From an uncultured Acidobacteriota bacterium (lineage in GTDB: Bacteria > Acidobacteriota > UBA6911 > CAINFC01): 64,000 nt of DNA. The notes beneath the pieces are model-generated. The model saw only the letters and a program-made list of their open reading frames with translations. It did no database searches and was not told where the DNA came from. The position numbers and the translations under genes were made by a program. Of this stretch, positions 1 through 8,970 are shown in pieces (within the stretch, counting starts at the first letter, position 1; each line of letters begins with the position of its first letter). The DNA lies in contig CAINFC010000122.1 of assembly GCA_903847975.1 (NCBI GenBank), positions 32,190 through 96,189 of the forward strand, read 5' to 3'.

Positions 1-19
1 TTGTTGAACACACACGCGG

Positions 20-43
20 AAGGAAAGGCTCTCTTTCCTTTTT
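20..43 (+). terminator. Rho-independent terminator of a gene left of the window
   Basis: An 8-bp perfect stem (AAGGAAAG / CTTTCCTT) with a 5-nt loop runs straight into a T tract. No gene start lies upstream inside the window, so it most likely ends a plus-strand gene whose coding part lies before base 1. Confidence 0.55.
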
Positions 44-197
44 CAGGACACGGGGGGGAGTTTACATCCTGTGGAGGCTAAAATCAACTCGCACGGTATG
101 CGCAGGCAACCATGAGACGGGGCGGGCATGGAACGGATTGCGGAACGGAAGTCCGATACCCGGAATCCGCCGGTTGACACAGTCGTGGCTGCGCTCT

Positions 198-226
198 TTG
201 ACAATCAATGGGTTTCCTTCTATTGT
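198..226 (+). promoter_or_regulatory. Sigma-70-type promoter for the alkaline phosphatase gene
   Basis: TTGACA at 198-203 and TATTGT at 221-226 are separated by exactly 17 bases. The predicted transcript would start near 233, giving a leader of about 125 nt before the phosphatase ATG at 358. No Pho-box-like direct repeats were recognised. The rest of 44-357 shows no convincing gene. Confidence 0.5.
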
Positions 227-357
227 ATCAATAACGAAGTTGCAAAGAGGGGAGAAGCACTCGATAACGCACAAACGAAAGCCGGCTTGAGCGCAGCCAC
301 AGGGCGGCGCGCTGCGAGCGGGATTCCGATTGTGCAATGCAGAAGAAGGGAGAATCC

Positions 358-2034
358 ATGAATCTTTCGGCCACTCCAAAACGGTTCTATCTGTTTGCCC
401 TTGGACTGAGCCTGGCTGCGACCTTGTCCGTTGTTTCCGCAGCCGATTTCAAAAATGTGGTTGTTCTGATACCCGATGGATGCGGCGTGGCTCATACTAC
501 GGTAACCCGCTGGTACAAAGGCGCACCTCTGAACACGGATCGCATGACCGTCGGGATGATGCGCAACTACAATTCGAACTCCATCCTGACCGATTCGGCT
601 CCGGCGGCATCCGCCTTTGCGACCGGAATCAAGACAGCCGACCGCTTTATTTCGGCGCTGCCCAACAGCACCTCCATCCCGGGAGTGACCCCGGTAGCCG
701 CGGAGCTTTACTACAAGCCGGTCCCCACGCTCCTGGAGGCCGCCCGGCTCGAAGGCAAATCGGTGGGCCTGGTCTCCATTTCCATGGTGCAGCATGCTAC
801 TCCGGCCGCCTATTCCGCACACATCTATACACGCAGCGACTACCAGGCTATCGCCGTGCAACAGGTTTATCAGAACATGGATGTGGTTTTCGGCGGGGGA
901 CGGGAGAACCTTCTGCCGCCCAAGGAAGGAGGGATTCGCAAGGACGGCGCCAATTACCTCGATGTTTTGAAGGCGCTGGGATACCAGGTGATTTCCCGTC
1001 GGACGGAAATGATGAGTGTGAAAGAATCGAGAGTCTGGGGGCTTTTTGCCATGAACGAAATGGCCCACGACTTCGACCGGGAGCTGATCAGGCCGGATGA
1101 GCCCTCCCTGGCGGAGATGACCGAAAAGGCTCTGGATCTCCTGTCTCCCAACCCCGGCGGCTTTTTCCTCATGGTGGAAGGCAGCAAGATCGACGATGCC
1201 GCCCATGCCAACGATCCTGTGGGAGTGGTCAGCGATTACCTGGCTTTCGATAAAGCGGTGGGTACGGTCCTGGATTATGCGCAAAAGGACGGGCAGACCC
1301 TGGTGGTGGTGGTTTCGGATCATGATACCGGGGGGATGTCCATCGGAAGCACCCGGGCAACCAGCACCTCGATGGCTGTGGGAGCCCTGGTAAACCCGCT
1401 GAAAAAGGCGATTTTGACCGGAGAAGGCCTGGGAGCCGTCATGACCGGGACCCGGACACCGGGCTATGTAAAAGAGCTGGTCGGCAAATATTACGGGATT
1501 ACCGACCTGAGCGACGCCGAAGTGGCCAGCATTACCAAGGCAAGCGCCACTTCCATGAACTCGGTAGTGGGCCCGATGATGAGCACCCGCAGTGTGATCG
1601 GCTGGACCACCGGATCCCATACCGGCATGGACCTGCCGTTTTATATTTACGGAATGGACCAGCCTTTCAAAACGATGGAAAATACGGACATAGCCCTGAT
1701 CTGCGCCCGGGCGATGGGCATTCGTCTGACCGAATTCGATGCCCGGTTATATTCGGCGGCCGATCAACTGTTCGGCAACCGCGGGGCCAATGTCTATCTG
1801 GACAAAAAGGATGCGGCGAATCCGGTCCTGACAGTTACTTTGGGCAGAAAAACGGCTTTTCTGCCGATCCACAAGAATCGGATGCGGGTTCAGCTGCATC
1901 TGGACAACGGTCAAGTCATCGCGAACGAAATCCAGCTGGAGGGCCTGGTGATTCAGGCATTGCCGACGGATAGGGTTTACGTTCCCCAGCAGGCACTTAC
2001 GCTATTGGCCCGCGCCGGGGCCTGGTTTAACTGA
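358..2034 (+). CDS. Exported alkaline phosphatase (PhoA superfamily)
   Basis: Predicted metal-dependent phosphomonoesterase acting outside the cytoplasm. The product (558 aa) begins with a Sec signal peptide ending near VVSA-ADF. Core motifs of the alkaline phosphatase fold are visible: the metal aspartate in LIPDGCG, the nucleophile region DSAPAASAFATG (the serine after DSAPAA matches the DSAASATA context of E. coli PhoA), MVEGSKIDDAAH, and VVVSDHDTGG. A late GSHTG supplies the last metal histidine. The ATG at 358 is preferred over an in-frame ATG at 337 because GGGAG lies 5-6 nt before it. The last ~100 residues look like an added beta-rich segment. Family assignment is strong; the natural substrate is not determinable from sequence. 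Confidence 0.9.
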   Translation: MNLSATPKRFYLFALGLSLAATLSVVSAADFKNVVVLIPDGCGVAHTTVTRWYKGAPLNTDRMTVGMMRNYNSNSILTDSAPAASAFATGIKTADRFISALPNSTSIPGVTPVAAELYYKPVPTLLEAARLEGKSVGLVSISMVQHATPAAYSAHIYTRSDYQAIAVQQVYQNMDVVFGGGRENLLPPKEGGIRKDGANYLDVLKALGYQVISRRTEMMSVKESRVWGLFAMNEMAHDFDRELIRPDEPSLAEMTEKALDLLSPNPGGFFLMVEGSKIDDAAHANDPVGVVSDYLAFDKAVGTVLDYAQKDGQTLVVVVSDHDTGGMSIGSTRATSTSMAVGALVNPLKKAILTGEGLGAVMTGTRTPGYVKELVGKYYGITDLSDAEVASITKASATSMNSVVGPMMSTRSVIGWTTGSHTGMDLPFYIYGMDQPFKTMENTDIALICARAMGIRLTEFDARLYSAADQLFGNRGANVYLDKKDAANPVLTVTLGRKTAFLPIHKNRMRVQLHLDNGQVIANEIQLEGLVIQALPTDRVYVPQQALTLLARAGAWFN

Positions 2035-2065
2035 TTCGTTAATTGCAGCACTTTTCCAGATCCGA

Positions 2066-2088
2066 CCCGATAAGCAACGGTTATCGGG
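2066..2088. terminator. Hairpin between convergent genes
   Basis: Perfect 8-bp stem CCCGATAA / TTATCGGG with a 7-nt loop. It sits between the phosphatase stop and the stop codon of the convergent VOC gene, and its right arm overlaps that stop codon. There is no T tract, so it is a candidate bidirectional transcript end rather than a canonical terminator. Confidence 0.35.
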
Positions 2089-3184
2089 GGTAATAGGCGT
2101 CCACAGCAGGACGGATCCCCGGCGGGCGCGATTTGCCGATTTCAATGATGAAGCCAAGAGATTTTTCCGTATCCAGATAGGCGTAGGATCCCTGCGCCAT
2201 GGTTCCGCTCATCAGGATGCCGATTCCTTTTTTTTCGAGCCAGGTGAGGGCCTTTTCGTAATCCGCAACCAGGCAGTGCACATGGTGCAGTCCCTCGCCC
2301 TTCTGTTCCAGAAAATCCGCGTAGATAGTAGGGCCGGACAGCGGTTCGATCAGCTCCCACATCATCGGGCCGGTATAAGCCATGGCCAGCTTCATGGCGT
2401 AGTCCGTTTCTTTTCCGCGGATCGTCATCCGGGTCAGGCCCGTTTCCGGACGGTACGTGTGGACCCGCCAGGGTCCCAGTCCCAGAATGTCCCAGTAGCG
2501 CGTCATGCTCCGGTCGATGCTCCTGACCACGATGCCGATCTGGAATATCTTGTTCAGAAGTACTTCCGAATTTGCATGGAGATGGATGGAAGGGGGTGCC
2601 GGGTACCAGGCCTCCGGTGCCGATTCCGGCCCCGGGATGCCCGACTCCGTCGGCCGGAAAATCTCCAGGACCGCGTGAAGATCCTTTGCGGTATCCAGGC
2701 AGGCGTAGTCTCCGGATCCTTCCCAGGATCCCCCCAGAAGGGGGAATATGCCTCTGCGCGCGAAATGGGCCAGCGCAGAGTCGTAATCCATCACCGGATT
2801 CAGGGTGACGTGGTGGAAACCTCCCCCTTTGGACTCGAGGAAATCCCGGTAAATATTTCTGCCGGCCAGCGGCTGGATCAGCTCCCAGCCGACATTTCCC
2901 GTGCGGGCATAGGCCAGTCGAACCGAAGATGAATTGACGCCGCCCTTTCCGGGAAGGATGGTGGTGTGGATGCGCCAAGGTCCCACTCCGAAAATATCCC
3001 AGTATGCCTCGACGGCTTTTTGCAGATCCGGGACTACCACGGCAACCTGCAGAAGGTCGGTCATTACCACTTTTTCCGCGGCCGGGGCCCCGGGCGCGGC
3101 AACGGCTGCTGCTCCTCCCAGAACCCGGGCCAGAAACGCTACAACAGGAAACCAGGGAATGGCGTTGCGCAAACGGATGTTCAT
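2081..3184 (-). CDS. Exported tandem VOC (glyoxalase-fold) domain protein
   Basis: A 367-aa protein with an N-terminal signal peptide (about residues 1-30, Ala-rich end) followed by two VOC modules, about 40-165 and 205-350. Each repeats the pattern VxIVVxDxxxxxxxYWDIxGxGPWRVHT, then GxxGWELIQPLxG (first) or WELIEPLSG (second), then a FLExKGEGxHHV strand. HH and E residues typical of the VOC metal site are present in both halves. VOC proteins include lyases, dioxygenases and epimerases; nothing here fixes the reaction. The ATG at 3184 was chosen over a TTG at 3205, which would leave a charged stretch before the signal peptide. It is convergent with the phosphatase gene and stands alone. Confidence 0.75.
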   Translation of the reverse strand: MNIRLRNAIPWFPVVAFLARVLGGAAAVAAPGAPAAEKVVMTDLLQVAVVVPDLQKAVEAYWDIFGVGPWRIHTTILPGKGGVNSSSVRLAYARTGNVGWELIQPLAGRNIYRDFLESKGGGFHHVTLNPVMDYDSALAHFARRGIFPLLGGSWEGSGDYACLDTAKDLHAVLEIFRPTESGIPGPESAPEAWYPAPPSIHLHANSEVLLNKIFQIGIVVRSIDRSMTRYWDILGLGPWRVHTYRPETGLTRMTIRGKETDYAMKLAMAYTGPMMWELIEPLSGPTIYADFLEQKGEGLHHVHCLVADYEKALTWLEKKGIGILMSGTMAQGSYAYLDTEKSLGFIIEIGKSRPPGIRPAVDAYYPR

Positions 3185-3286
3185 TTTTCTTCTTTTCCCC
3201 TGCAATTCACAACTTTTAACGTCTTCATCCTTGCTGACCGGAGGCGAATTCTGCTTCCTTGAGGAAAGAGGAGATCCCCATAGGAT

Positions 3287-3970
3287 CTAATGCACCAGGG
3301 AAAGCAGGTCCGGCAGGCGGTGTACGGTGAAATCGGGAGGGCTGCCGTCGGAAGCCGCTGCCAGGCTGAAACCATAGCTGACGCCGCAGGAGCGGATGGC
3401 CGCCCCCCGTGCGGCATCGATATCATTGGCGCTGTCGCCCACCATGAGTGCCTCGTCGCCGAGGCAGCCTGCTTCCCGGAGAGCCTGCCTCAGGGGTACG
3501 GGCGACGGTTTCTTTTCCTGCGCCCGATCTCCGCCGATCAGGATATGGATCAGGTCCGAAACGCGGAAGGAATCCAGGATTCGCTGGGCCATGGTGTCCG
3601 GCTTGTTGGTGATGATGCCCAGCGTCTTGCCGCGCAAGCGCAGATTCTGCAGCGTTTCCCGGCAGCCGGGATAAAGGGTCGTGAAGTCGGCACAATGGTC
3701 GTGGTAATGATTGCGGAATAGGGAATAGCCGCTTTCCTGTTCTTCCCGGCTGAGTCCGGGAAGGGACCGCTCAATCAGCCTCCAGGCCCCGTCGCCCACG
3801 AAGGATTGCACCTGGCCCGAGGACAGGGGCGGGAGCCGGAAGAGCCGGCGCACGAAATTCAGCGATTGACGTAGATCGGGAAGGGAATCGATAAGAGTGC
3901 CATCCAGGTCAAAGAGGACCAGCCGGATGGGCGGTGCGGCAAAACCGACGGAACTGGGCGAATTGGCCAT
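3287..3970 (-). CDS. gph: HAD-family phosphoglycolate phosphatase-like hydrolase
   Basis: A 227-aa cytoplasmic HAD hydrolase of subclass I. Motif I is LVLFDLDGTLIDS (nucleophile D and acid D two residues on), motif II is the T of GIITNKPD, motif III the K of KKPSP, and motif IV MVGDSANDI. A helical cap lies between motifs I and II (about residues 30-95). In bacteria such proteins remove 2-phosphoglycolate made during DNA repair; closely related enzymes act on pyrophosphate or other small phosphates, so the symbol is provisional. The ATG at 3970 has GGAAA about 6 nt upstream. A TATAAT -10 element (4006-4011, minus strand) without a clear -35 lies upstream. Confidence 0.75.
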   Translation of the reverse strand: MANSPSSVGFAAPPIRLVLFDLDGTLIDSLPDLRQSLNFVRRLFRLPPLSSGQVQSFVGDGAWRLIERSLPGLSREEQESGYSLFRNHYHDHCADFTTLYPGCRETLQNLRLRGKTLGIITNKPDTMAQRILDSFRVSDLIHILIGGDRAQEKKPSPVPLRQALREAGCLGDEALMVGDSANDIDAARGAAIRSCGVSYGFSLAAASDGSPPDFTVHRLPDLLSLVH

Positions 3971-4274
3971 GAGATTTCCGATCTGGATCCTTTTTTAAGG
4001 AGTTGATTATACCTTCTTTGCATTGTTTCATTTTCATTAAATTAATGTAACTTAGCCGTAAACCGGTCATATAACCATGGCAAGGGTAGTCATGTGAAGC
4101 GGGCATGGCTGCCCGATAGATTTGCGGACGTTATTCATGATACATTTCCATTTTTTAATGCGGAAGATGTGGCAGCGGAGCCGGGCCGCGGCAGAAAATG
4201 ACCGCCGGCCGGCAGTTTTTCTTTTTTCTCGGGGAATTCAGGATTCATAAATACACATGATTCGGGAGCAACGG
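3971..4274. other. Divergent intergenic region, no gene seen
   Basis: About 300 AT-richer bases between the divergent phosphatase and efflux genes. It holds a minus-strand TATAAT at 4006-4011 for gph. Short open frames here lack ribosome sites and recognisable protein character. No clear promoter for the efflux operon was identified, and no obvious TetR-type palindrome stands out. Confidence 0.4.
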
Positions 4275-5594
4275 ATGATCTCTACTCAAAAAACAAGGGG
4301 TTGCGAGGAGCATTCAACGAAAACCATCTTATGGATAACGCTGATATTTCTGGCATTTGCCATTCCGGGGTGCAACAAGGGGAATCCGGCTGAAGCGGGG
4401 AAAAAACAGGGAAGCGGAGGTCCGCCTCCGGTTTCCATTCACACCACACCTGTTATGCGGATCAGCATTCCCCGGCAGGTTACGCTTTCCGGCACGCTGA
4501 TCTCCCCCGATCAGGCGAAAGTGAGCAGCGAAGTGCCCGGAATCATCCGTAAGGTGGCCATTGAGCTGGGGCAGGAGGTCACAGTCGGGCAGCCTCTGGT
4601 CTATCTGGATCCGAGGGAATTGGAGCTGGCCCTGAACCGTGCAGAAAGCCAGCTGCGGCAGACGGAAGCCCAGCTGGGGATCGACGGAGTCAAAGTCAAG
4701 GAACCCCTGCCGGTGGAGCAGATTGCCTCGGTCCGTACGGCCACCGCCAATCGGAATGATGCCCGGACCCAGCTGGCCCGGGCCAACAAGATGTTTTCCC
4801 AGGGCCTGGTGCCGGTTTCCGAGCTGGATACCGCCCGGACGCGCATGGAGGTGACCGAAGCGGCCTACCAGTCGGCGCTGGAAAGCGTAGTAACCCTGAA
4901 GGCCACCCTGCAGGACCGCCGGGCGGCCTTTGAGCTGGCCAGGAAAAAGCTGAGCGATGTTGTCATCCGTGCGCCGGTTGCCGGAGCGGTCAGCGAGCGG
5001 CTGGTGCAGACCGGCGAGTTTATCTCTGAACGGACTCCGATCTGCACGATCGTGCAGATGAATCCGCTCAAGCTCAAAACCGCCATCCAGGAACGGCATG
5101 TCTCCCTGATCAAACCGAGCCAGGACATCAAATTCACAGTGGAATCGTTTCCCGGCGAAACGTTTCACGGGCGGGTTGCATTTATCAGTCCGGCCATCGA
5201 GCAGGTCACTCGGACTTTTGTGGTGGAGGCCCTGGTAGATAATAAGGACAGGCGGTTGAAGCCCGGCTTTTTTGCCAAAGGAACCGTCTTCACCCGGTTG
5301 GACGAAAACGTTCTTTCGGTGCCCGAGGGCGCCATATCCACTTTAGCCGGTGTTTCTGCCGTTTTTGTCATAGAAGGGAATAAAGTTCGACAGCAGTCGG
5401 TTTCCCTCGGAGTCCAGCAGGGCGAACTGGTGGAAATTGTCGAAGGATTAAAGGGGGATGAGACTTTGGCCTCGAGCAACCTCAGCCAACTGGCCACGGA
5501 CGTGGTGGTCCGGACCGGCGCCGCGCCGGCTGCCGGAGACAATGTTGAAATGAAACCGGGAGCCCGTTCCGAAAAAAGAGGGGAGTCGAAATAA
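4275..5594 (+). CDS. RND efflux periplasmic adaptor lipoprotein
   Basis: Membrane fusion (HlyD/MFP) adaptor of a tripartite RND efflux system, 439 aa. The signal segment LWITLIFLAFAIPGC ends in a lipobox, so the protein is probably lipid-anchored through that Cys. Then come a barrel-sandwich half (PGIIRKVAIELGQEVTVGQPLVYLD), a long alpha-helical hairpin (about residues 105-225), the second lipoyl half (VIRAPVAGAVSERLVQTGEFI) and beta-barrel/membrane-proximal domains. The ATG at 4275 is chosen because GGAG stands 6 nt before it, whereas the ATG at 4257 has none. Only 2 bases separate it from the pump gene, indicating one operon. No outer-membrane TolC-like gene lies beside the pair. Confidence 0.9.
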   Translation: MISTQKTRGCEEHSTKTILWITLIFLAFAIPGCNKGNPAEAGKKQGSGGPPPVSIHTTPVMRISIPRQVTLSGTLISPDQAKVSSEVPGIIRKVAIELGQEVTVGQPLVYLDPRELELALNRAESQLRQTEAQLGIDGVKVKEPLPVEQIASVRTATANRNDARTQLARANKMFSQGLVPVSELDTARTRMEVTEAAYQSALESVVTLKATLQDRRAAFELARKKLSDVVIRAPVAGAVSERLVQTGEFISERTPICTIVQMNPLKLKTAIQERHVSLIKPSQDIKFTVESFPGETFHGRVAFISPAIEQVTRTFVVEALVDNKDRRLKPGFFAKGTVFTRLDENVLSVPEGAISTLAGVSAVFVIEGNKVRQQSVSLGVQQGELVEIVEGLKGDETLASSNLSQLATDVVVRTGAAPAAGDNVEMKPGARSEKRGESK

Positions 5595-5596
5595 CC

Positions 5597-8500
5597 ATGA
5601 AGCTTGCAGACGTCAGTATTCAGCGTCCGGTTTTCGCTTTTATGATGACCATCGCCCTGGTCACCCTGGGGCTGTTCTCTTATCGCGACTTGGGCTTGGA
5701 TCTCATGCCCAAAACCGATCAGCCGAATGTAATGGTGATGACCTCGCTGCCCGGGGCCAGCGCGGAGGAGATCGAAACCCAGATCACCAAGCCGGTCGAA
5801 GAGGTAGTGAACACCATCAACGGAGTCGACGAAATCAGCTGCGGCTCCAGTCTCGGCCGTTCCCATTGTTTTGTCACCTTCCTTCTGGAAAAAGATATCG
5901 ACATTGCGGTTCAGGATGTACGGGACAAGGTGGCCACGATCGTCAGGGGTTTTCCGAGAGACACCTATCCTCCTGAAATTTCCAAGATGGATCCGGATGC
6001 CGAACCGATTCTTTCCATCGTTATTTCCGCCAAGCGAACCCCCAAGGAAATTACGGAAATTACCGACAAGAAAATCAAGGAGGTTCTGGAGACCGTCAAG
6101 AATGTCGGTGATGTCACCTTTCGGGGGGACCGGCGGCGCGAAATTCAATTATTGCTGAATGCCGACCGGCTGCGGGCCTACAACATTACGGTGGAACAGG
6201 TCCGTCAGGCCATCCAGCGCCAGAATGTCGAGGTTCCGGGAGGGTCCTTCATTGCCGGACCTTCCGAAATCGGGCTGCGAACCATGGGGCGTATCCAGAA
6301 AGTGGAGGATTTCAATCACATCATCCTGGCCTATCGGGAGGGTTCCACCATCGTTTTCAGCGATATCGGTCGTGTGGTGGATACCGTCGAGGAACCCCGC
6401 AGCGTGGCCCGGCTGGATGGTGTTCAGGCGGTGTCCCTGCAGATACGCAAACAGTCGGGAACCAACACGGTGGAGGTGGTTGATGCCGTGATGGCCCGCC
6501 TGGAGCGTATCAAGACAACCCTGCCGGCGGATTTTCGCATTCAGGCCATCCGTGACCAGTCCCGCTTCATTCGACGTTCGGTCGAGGATATTCAGCATCA
6601 CATTATCCTCGGGGGCATCCTGGCCAGCATCGTGGTTTTTCTTTTTATCCGCAACCTGCGCAGTACGATCATCGCCGCCATTGCCATTCCTGCATCCATC
6701 ATCGGAACTTTCACGGTGATGAAAGCCCTGGGGTTCACCATGAACAACATGACCATGCTGGCACTGTCGCTGGCGACAGGGATTGTCATCGACGATGCCA
6801 TTGTGGTACTGGAAAACATTTTCCGTTTCGTGGAAGAGAAAGGAATGGCTCCGCGGGAGGCGGCCAGCAAGGCGACAGCCGAAATCGGCCTGGCGGTCAT
6901 GGCCACCACGATTTCTCTGGTGGTCATTTTCCTGCCGGTGGCTTTCATGAGCGGACAGGTGGGGCGCTACTTTTACAGTTTCGGCATCACCTCGGCGGTG
7001 GCCATCATGATCTCCATGTTTATTTCTTTTACATTGACCCCGGCTCTTTGTGCCGTCTGGCTCCGTAAAAAGGATTTTCATGGGCCGGCTCACGGTCAGA
7101 CGAAGCAAAAGGGATTATATGCCGCCATGGATCGGGGCTATGGTCATATGCTGGAGTGGTCGCTGCGGCATCGGTTTGTTTTGCTGTTGATCGCAGCCGG
7201 CGTCTCCCTTTCTGCGATCCTGCTGATGCCGTACATCGGCCAGGAACTGGTCCCGGACGACGATCAGAGCGAATATTCCATCAACCTTCGCCTGCCGAAA
7301 GGGACCAGCTTCGAACGCACCAATGCCTACAGCATGGAAGTCGAAAACATGGTTCGCAAGCTGCCGGAAGTCGTATCGGTCTATACCAACGTAGACCCTG
7401 GTGGCATCAGCCTTTTAGTGGAGTTGACCAATCATGAAACGCGGAAACAGACCCAGCAGGACCTGATGCGCCAGGCTCGAATGGCCCTGCGCCGTTTTCA
7501 AGGAGCTCGCATCAGCGTCTCGGGAGGTACGGATCTGTCCGGGGCGTCCAGCGCCGGATCCCGAGGCGGCAGCAGCATGAGCATGGGTAACCGCCTGTAC
7601 CTACTGATCCAGGGACCGGAGATCGAGCAACTGCAGACATACACCACACAGCTGCTGCAAAAACTGCGCAAGGTGCCAGGGATGGTAGATGCCGATACCC
7701 GATACGAAGCGACCCAACCGGAGCTGAAAGTAAATGTAGACCGTATTCGAGCCGCCGATCTGGGTGCCAATATCGATTCGCTGGCTTCCAGTTTGCGGTC
7801 TCTGGTCGGCGGAGAAGAGGTCTCCCGGTATAAAGAAGGGGATGAACAATATTACGTTCGCTTGCGGCTGGACCAGGAATACCGGAACAACCCCGAGAAG
7901 ATGGGCGATCTGCTGGTGCCCACCAACAGCGGGCGTACGGTCAAGGTCAGCGATGTGGCTCAATTGCATATGGGCTACGGTCCGGCGGACATCGACCGCT
8001 ATAACCGGCAGCGTCAGATCAGCGTAATGGCCGGACTGGATCGTCTGGCCATGGGAACGGCGGTGGAAATTGCCAAGGAAAAAGTCGAAGAGCTGAACCT
8101 GAAGCCCGGTTACCAGGTAGTCTTCCGGGGCAGTGCCCGAACCTTGTCCCAGGCTTCCAACGATTTTGTCCTGGCTATTTTTCTGGCGGTGGCCTTCATT
8201 TACATGGTGCTGGCTTCGCAGTTCAACAGCTTCGTTCACCCGCTGACCATCATGACCGCGCTGCCCCTGAGCTTTCCTGCCGGGCTGCTGGCCCTGATGG
8301 CTTTTGGAATGACCCTGAACGTCTACAGCGCCATCGGGCTGATGATGCTGTTCGGAATCGTCAAGAAAAATTCGATCCTGCAGGTGGACTACACCAATAC
8401 CCTTCGCTCCCAAGGCATGGAAAGGCATCATGCCCTGATTCAGGCCAACCATGTGCGGCTGCGCCCGATCCTGATGACCACCATTTCCATTATTGCCGGG

Positions 8501-8755
8501 ATGCTGCCGATCGCCTTCGGCAGAGGGGCGGGGGCGGGATCCCGGGCATCCATGGCTGTAACCATAATCGGCGGGCAGATTCTTTGCCTGCTGCTCACCC
8601 TGCTGATCACTCCGGTGATCTACTCCTATTTCGACGACCTTCGCGAGTGGAGCCCTCTGGCCTGGCTGTCCCGGTTGTTCCGCAGGTCCAAGCCGGCTGT
8701 TTCCGCGCAAAGCGCGCCGATGTCCTCCCTGTCCGCAATCCGGGAAGATGCCTGA
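5597..8755 (+). CDS. RND multidrug efflux pump, HAE1/AcrB type
   Basis: Inner-membrane proton-driven transporter of 1052 aa, the usual size for AcrB/MexB relatives. TM1 follows the SIQRPVFAFMM start typical of the family; two large periplasmic loops follow TM1 and TM7. TM4 carries the proton-relay pair DD in ATGIVIDDAIVVLENI, and TM10-11 include LMMLFGIVKKNSILQVDY and the final R-rich ANHVRLRPILMTT segment. The start ATG overlaps no other candidate and follows the adaptor stop by 2 bases. Substrate range cannot be predicted; drug, solvent or lipid-like substrates are all possible. Transcription ends at the strong hairpin just downstream. Confidence 0.93.
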   Translation: MKLADVSIQRPVFAFMMTIALVTLGLFSYRDLGLDLMPKTDQPNVMVMTSLPGASAEEIETQITKPVEEVVNTINGVDEISCGSSLGRSHCFVTFLLEKDIDIAVQDVRDKVATIVRGFPRDTYPPEISKMDPDAEPILSIVISAKRTPKEITEITDKKIKEVLETVKNVGDVTFRGDRRREIQLLLNADRLRAYNITVEQVRQAIQRQNVEVPGGSFIAGPSEIGLRTMGRIQKVEDFNHIILAYREGSTIVFSDIGRVVDTVEEPRSVARLDGVQAVSLQIRKQSGTNTVEVVDAVMARLERIKTTLPADFRIQAIRDQSRFIRRSVEDIQHHIILGGILASIVVFLFIRNLRSTIIAAIAIPASIIGTFTVMKALGFTMNNMTMLALSLATGIVIDDAIVVLENIFRFVEEKGMAPREAASKATAEIGLAVMATTISLVVIFLPVAFMSGQVGRYFYSFGITSAVAIMISMFISFTLTPALCAVWLRKKDFHGPAHGQTKQKGLYAAMDRGYGHMLEWSLRHRFVLLLIAAGVSLSAILLMPYIGQELVPDDDQSEYSINLRLPKGTSFERTNAYSMEVENMVRKLPEVVSVYTNVDPGGISLLVELTNHETRKQTQQDLMRQARMALRRFQGARISVSGGTDLSGASSAGSRGGSSMSMGNRLYLLIQGPEIEQLQTYTTQLLQKLRKVPGMVDADTRYEATQPELKVNVDRIRAADLGANIDSLASSLRSLVGGEEVSRYKEGDEQYYVRLRLDQEYRNNPEKMGDLLVPTNSGRTVKVSDVAQLHMGYGPADIDRYNRQRQISVMAGLDRLAMGTAVEIAKEKVEELNLKPGYQVVFRGSARTLSQASNDFVLAIFLAVAFIYMVLASQFNSFVHPLTIMTALPLSFPAGLLALMAFGMTLNVYSAIGLMMLFGIVKKNSILQVDYTNTLRSQGMERHHALIQANHVRLRPILMTTISIIAGMLPIAFGRGAGAGSRASMAVTIIGGQILCLLLTLLITPVIYSYFDDLREWSPLAWLSRLFRRSKPAVSAQSAPMSSLSAIREDA

Positions 8756-8759
8756 ACGG

Positions 8760-8808
8760 CAGGCAGGTGCAGCCATAGCATGTGAGCTGCACCTGCCTGG
8801 ATTTTTTT
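8760..8808 (+). terminator. Strong rho-independent terminator of the efflux operon
   Basis: A perfect 14-bp stem (CAGGCAGGTGCAGC / GCTGCACCTGCCTG) with a 12-nt loop is followed within two bases by seven Ts. It begins 5 bases after the pump stop codon. Confidence 0.9.
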
Positions 8809-8821
8809 GCCGCGGGAATTC

Positions 8822-8897
8822 TGGTGGACGGTGGGGGGATCGAACCCCCGGCCTCGGCATTGCGAACGCCGCGCTCTCCCAGCTGAGCTAACCGCCC
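8822..8897 (-). tRNA. tRNA-Ala, anticodon CGC
   Basis: Read on the minus strand, the 76-nt gene folds into a full cloverleaf: acceptor GGGCGGT / ACCGTCC, D stem GCTC / GAGC, anticodon stem CGGCG / TGCCG around loop TTCGCAA, and T arm GGGGG-TTCGATC-CCCCC. The anticodon CGC reads GCG. The third acceptor pair is G-U, the classic alanine identity element. The 3' CCA is encoded. Confidence 0.96.
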
Positions 8898-8919
8898 ACG
8901 TTTGAAAAAGGCGAGTAGG

Positions 8920-8948
8920 AATATATCCGCAAAACCGTCCTTCGTCAA
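8920..8948 (-). promoter_or_regulatory. Promoter of tRNA-Ala
   Basis: On the minus strand TTGACG and TATATT are separated by 17 bases, and the -10 element lies 23 bases before the mature tRNA 5' end. This is a near-consensus sigma-70 promoter, as expected for a stable RNA gene. Confidence 0.8.
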
Positions 8949-8970
8949 TAGCCTGCCGGGACGAAATTGC

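Noticed and set aside
220..1620. Minus-strand open frame of 466 codons over the phosphatase gene
   Set aside because: Shadow of the plus-strand phosphatase, whose motifs and promoter are clear. The antisense translation has no recognisable domain.
3909..4106. Small minus-strand gene overlapping gph start
   Set aside because: Out of frame with gph, no ribosome site, composition of spacer DNA.
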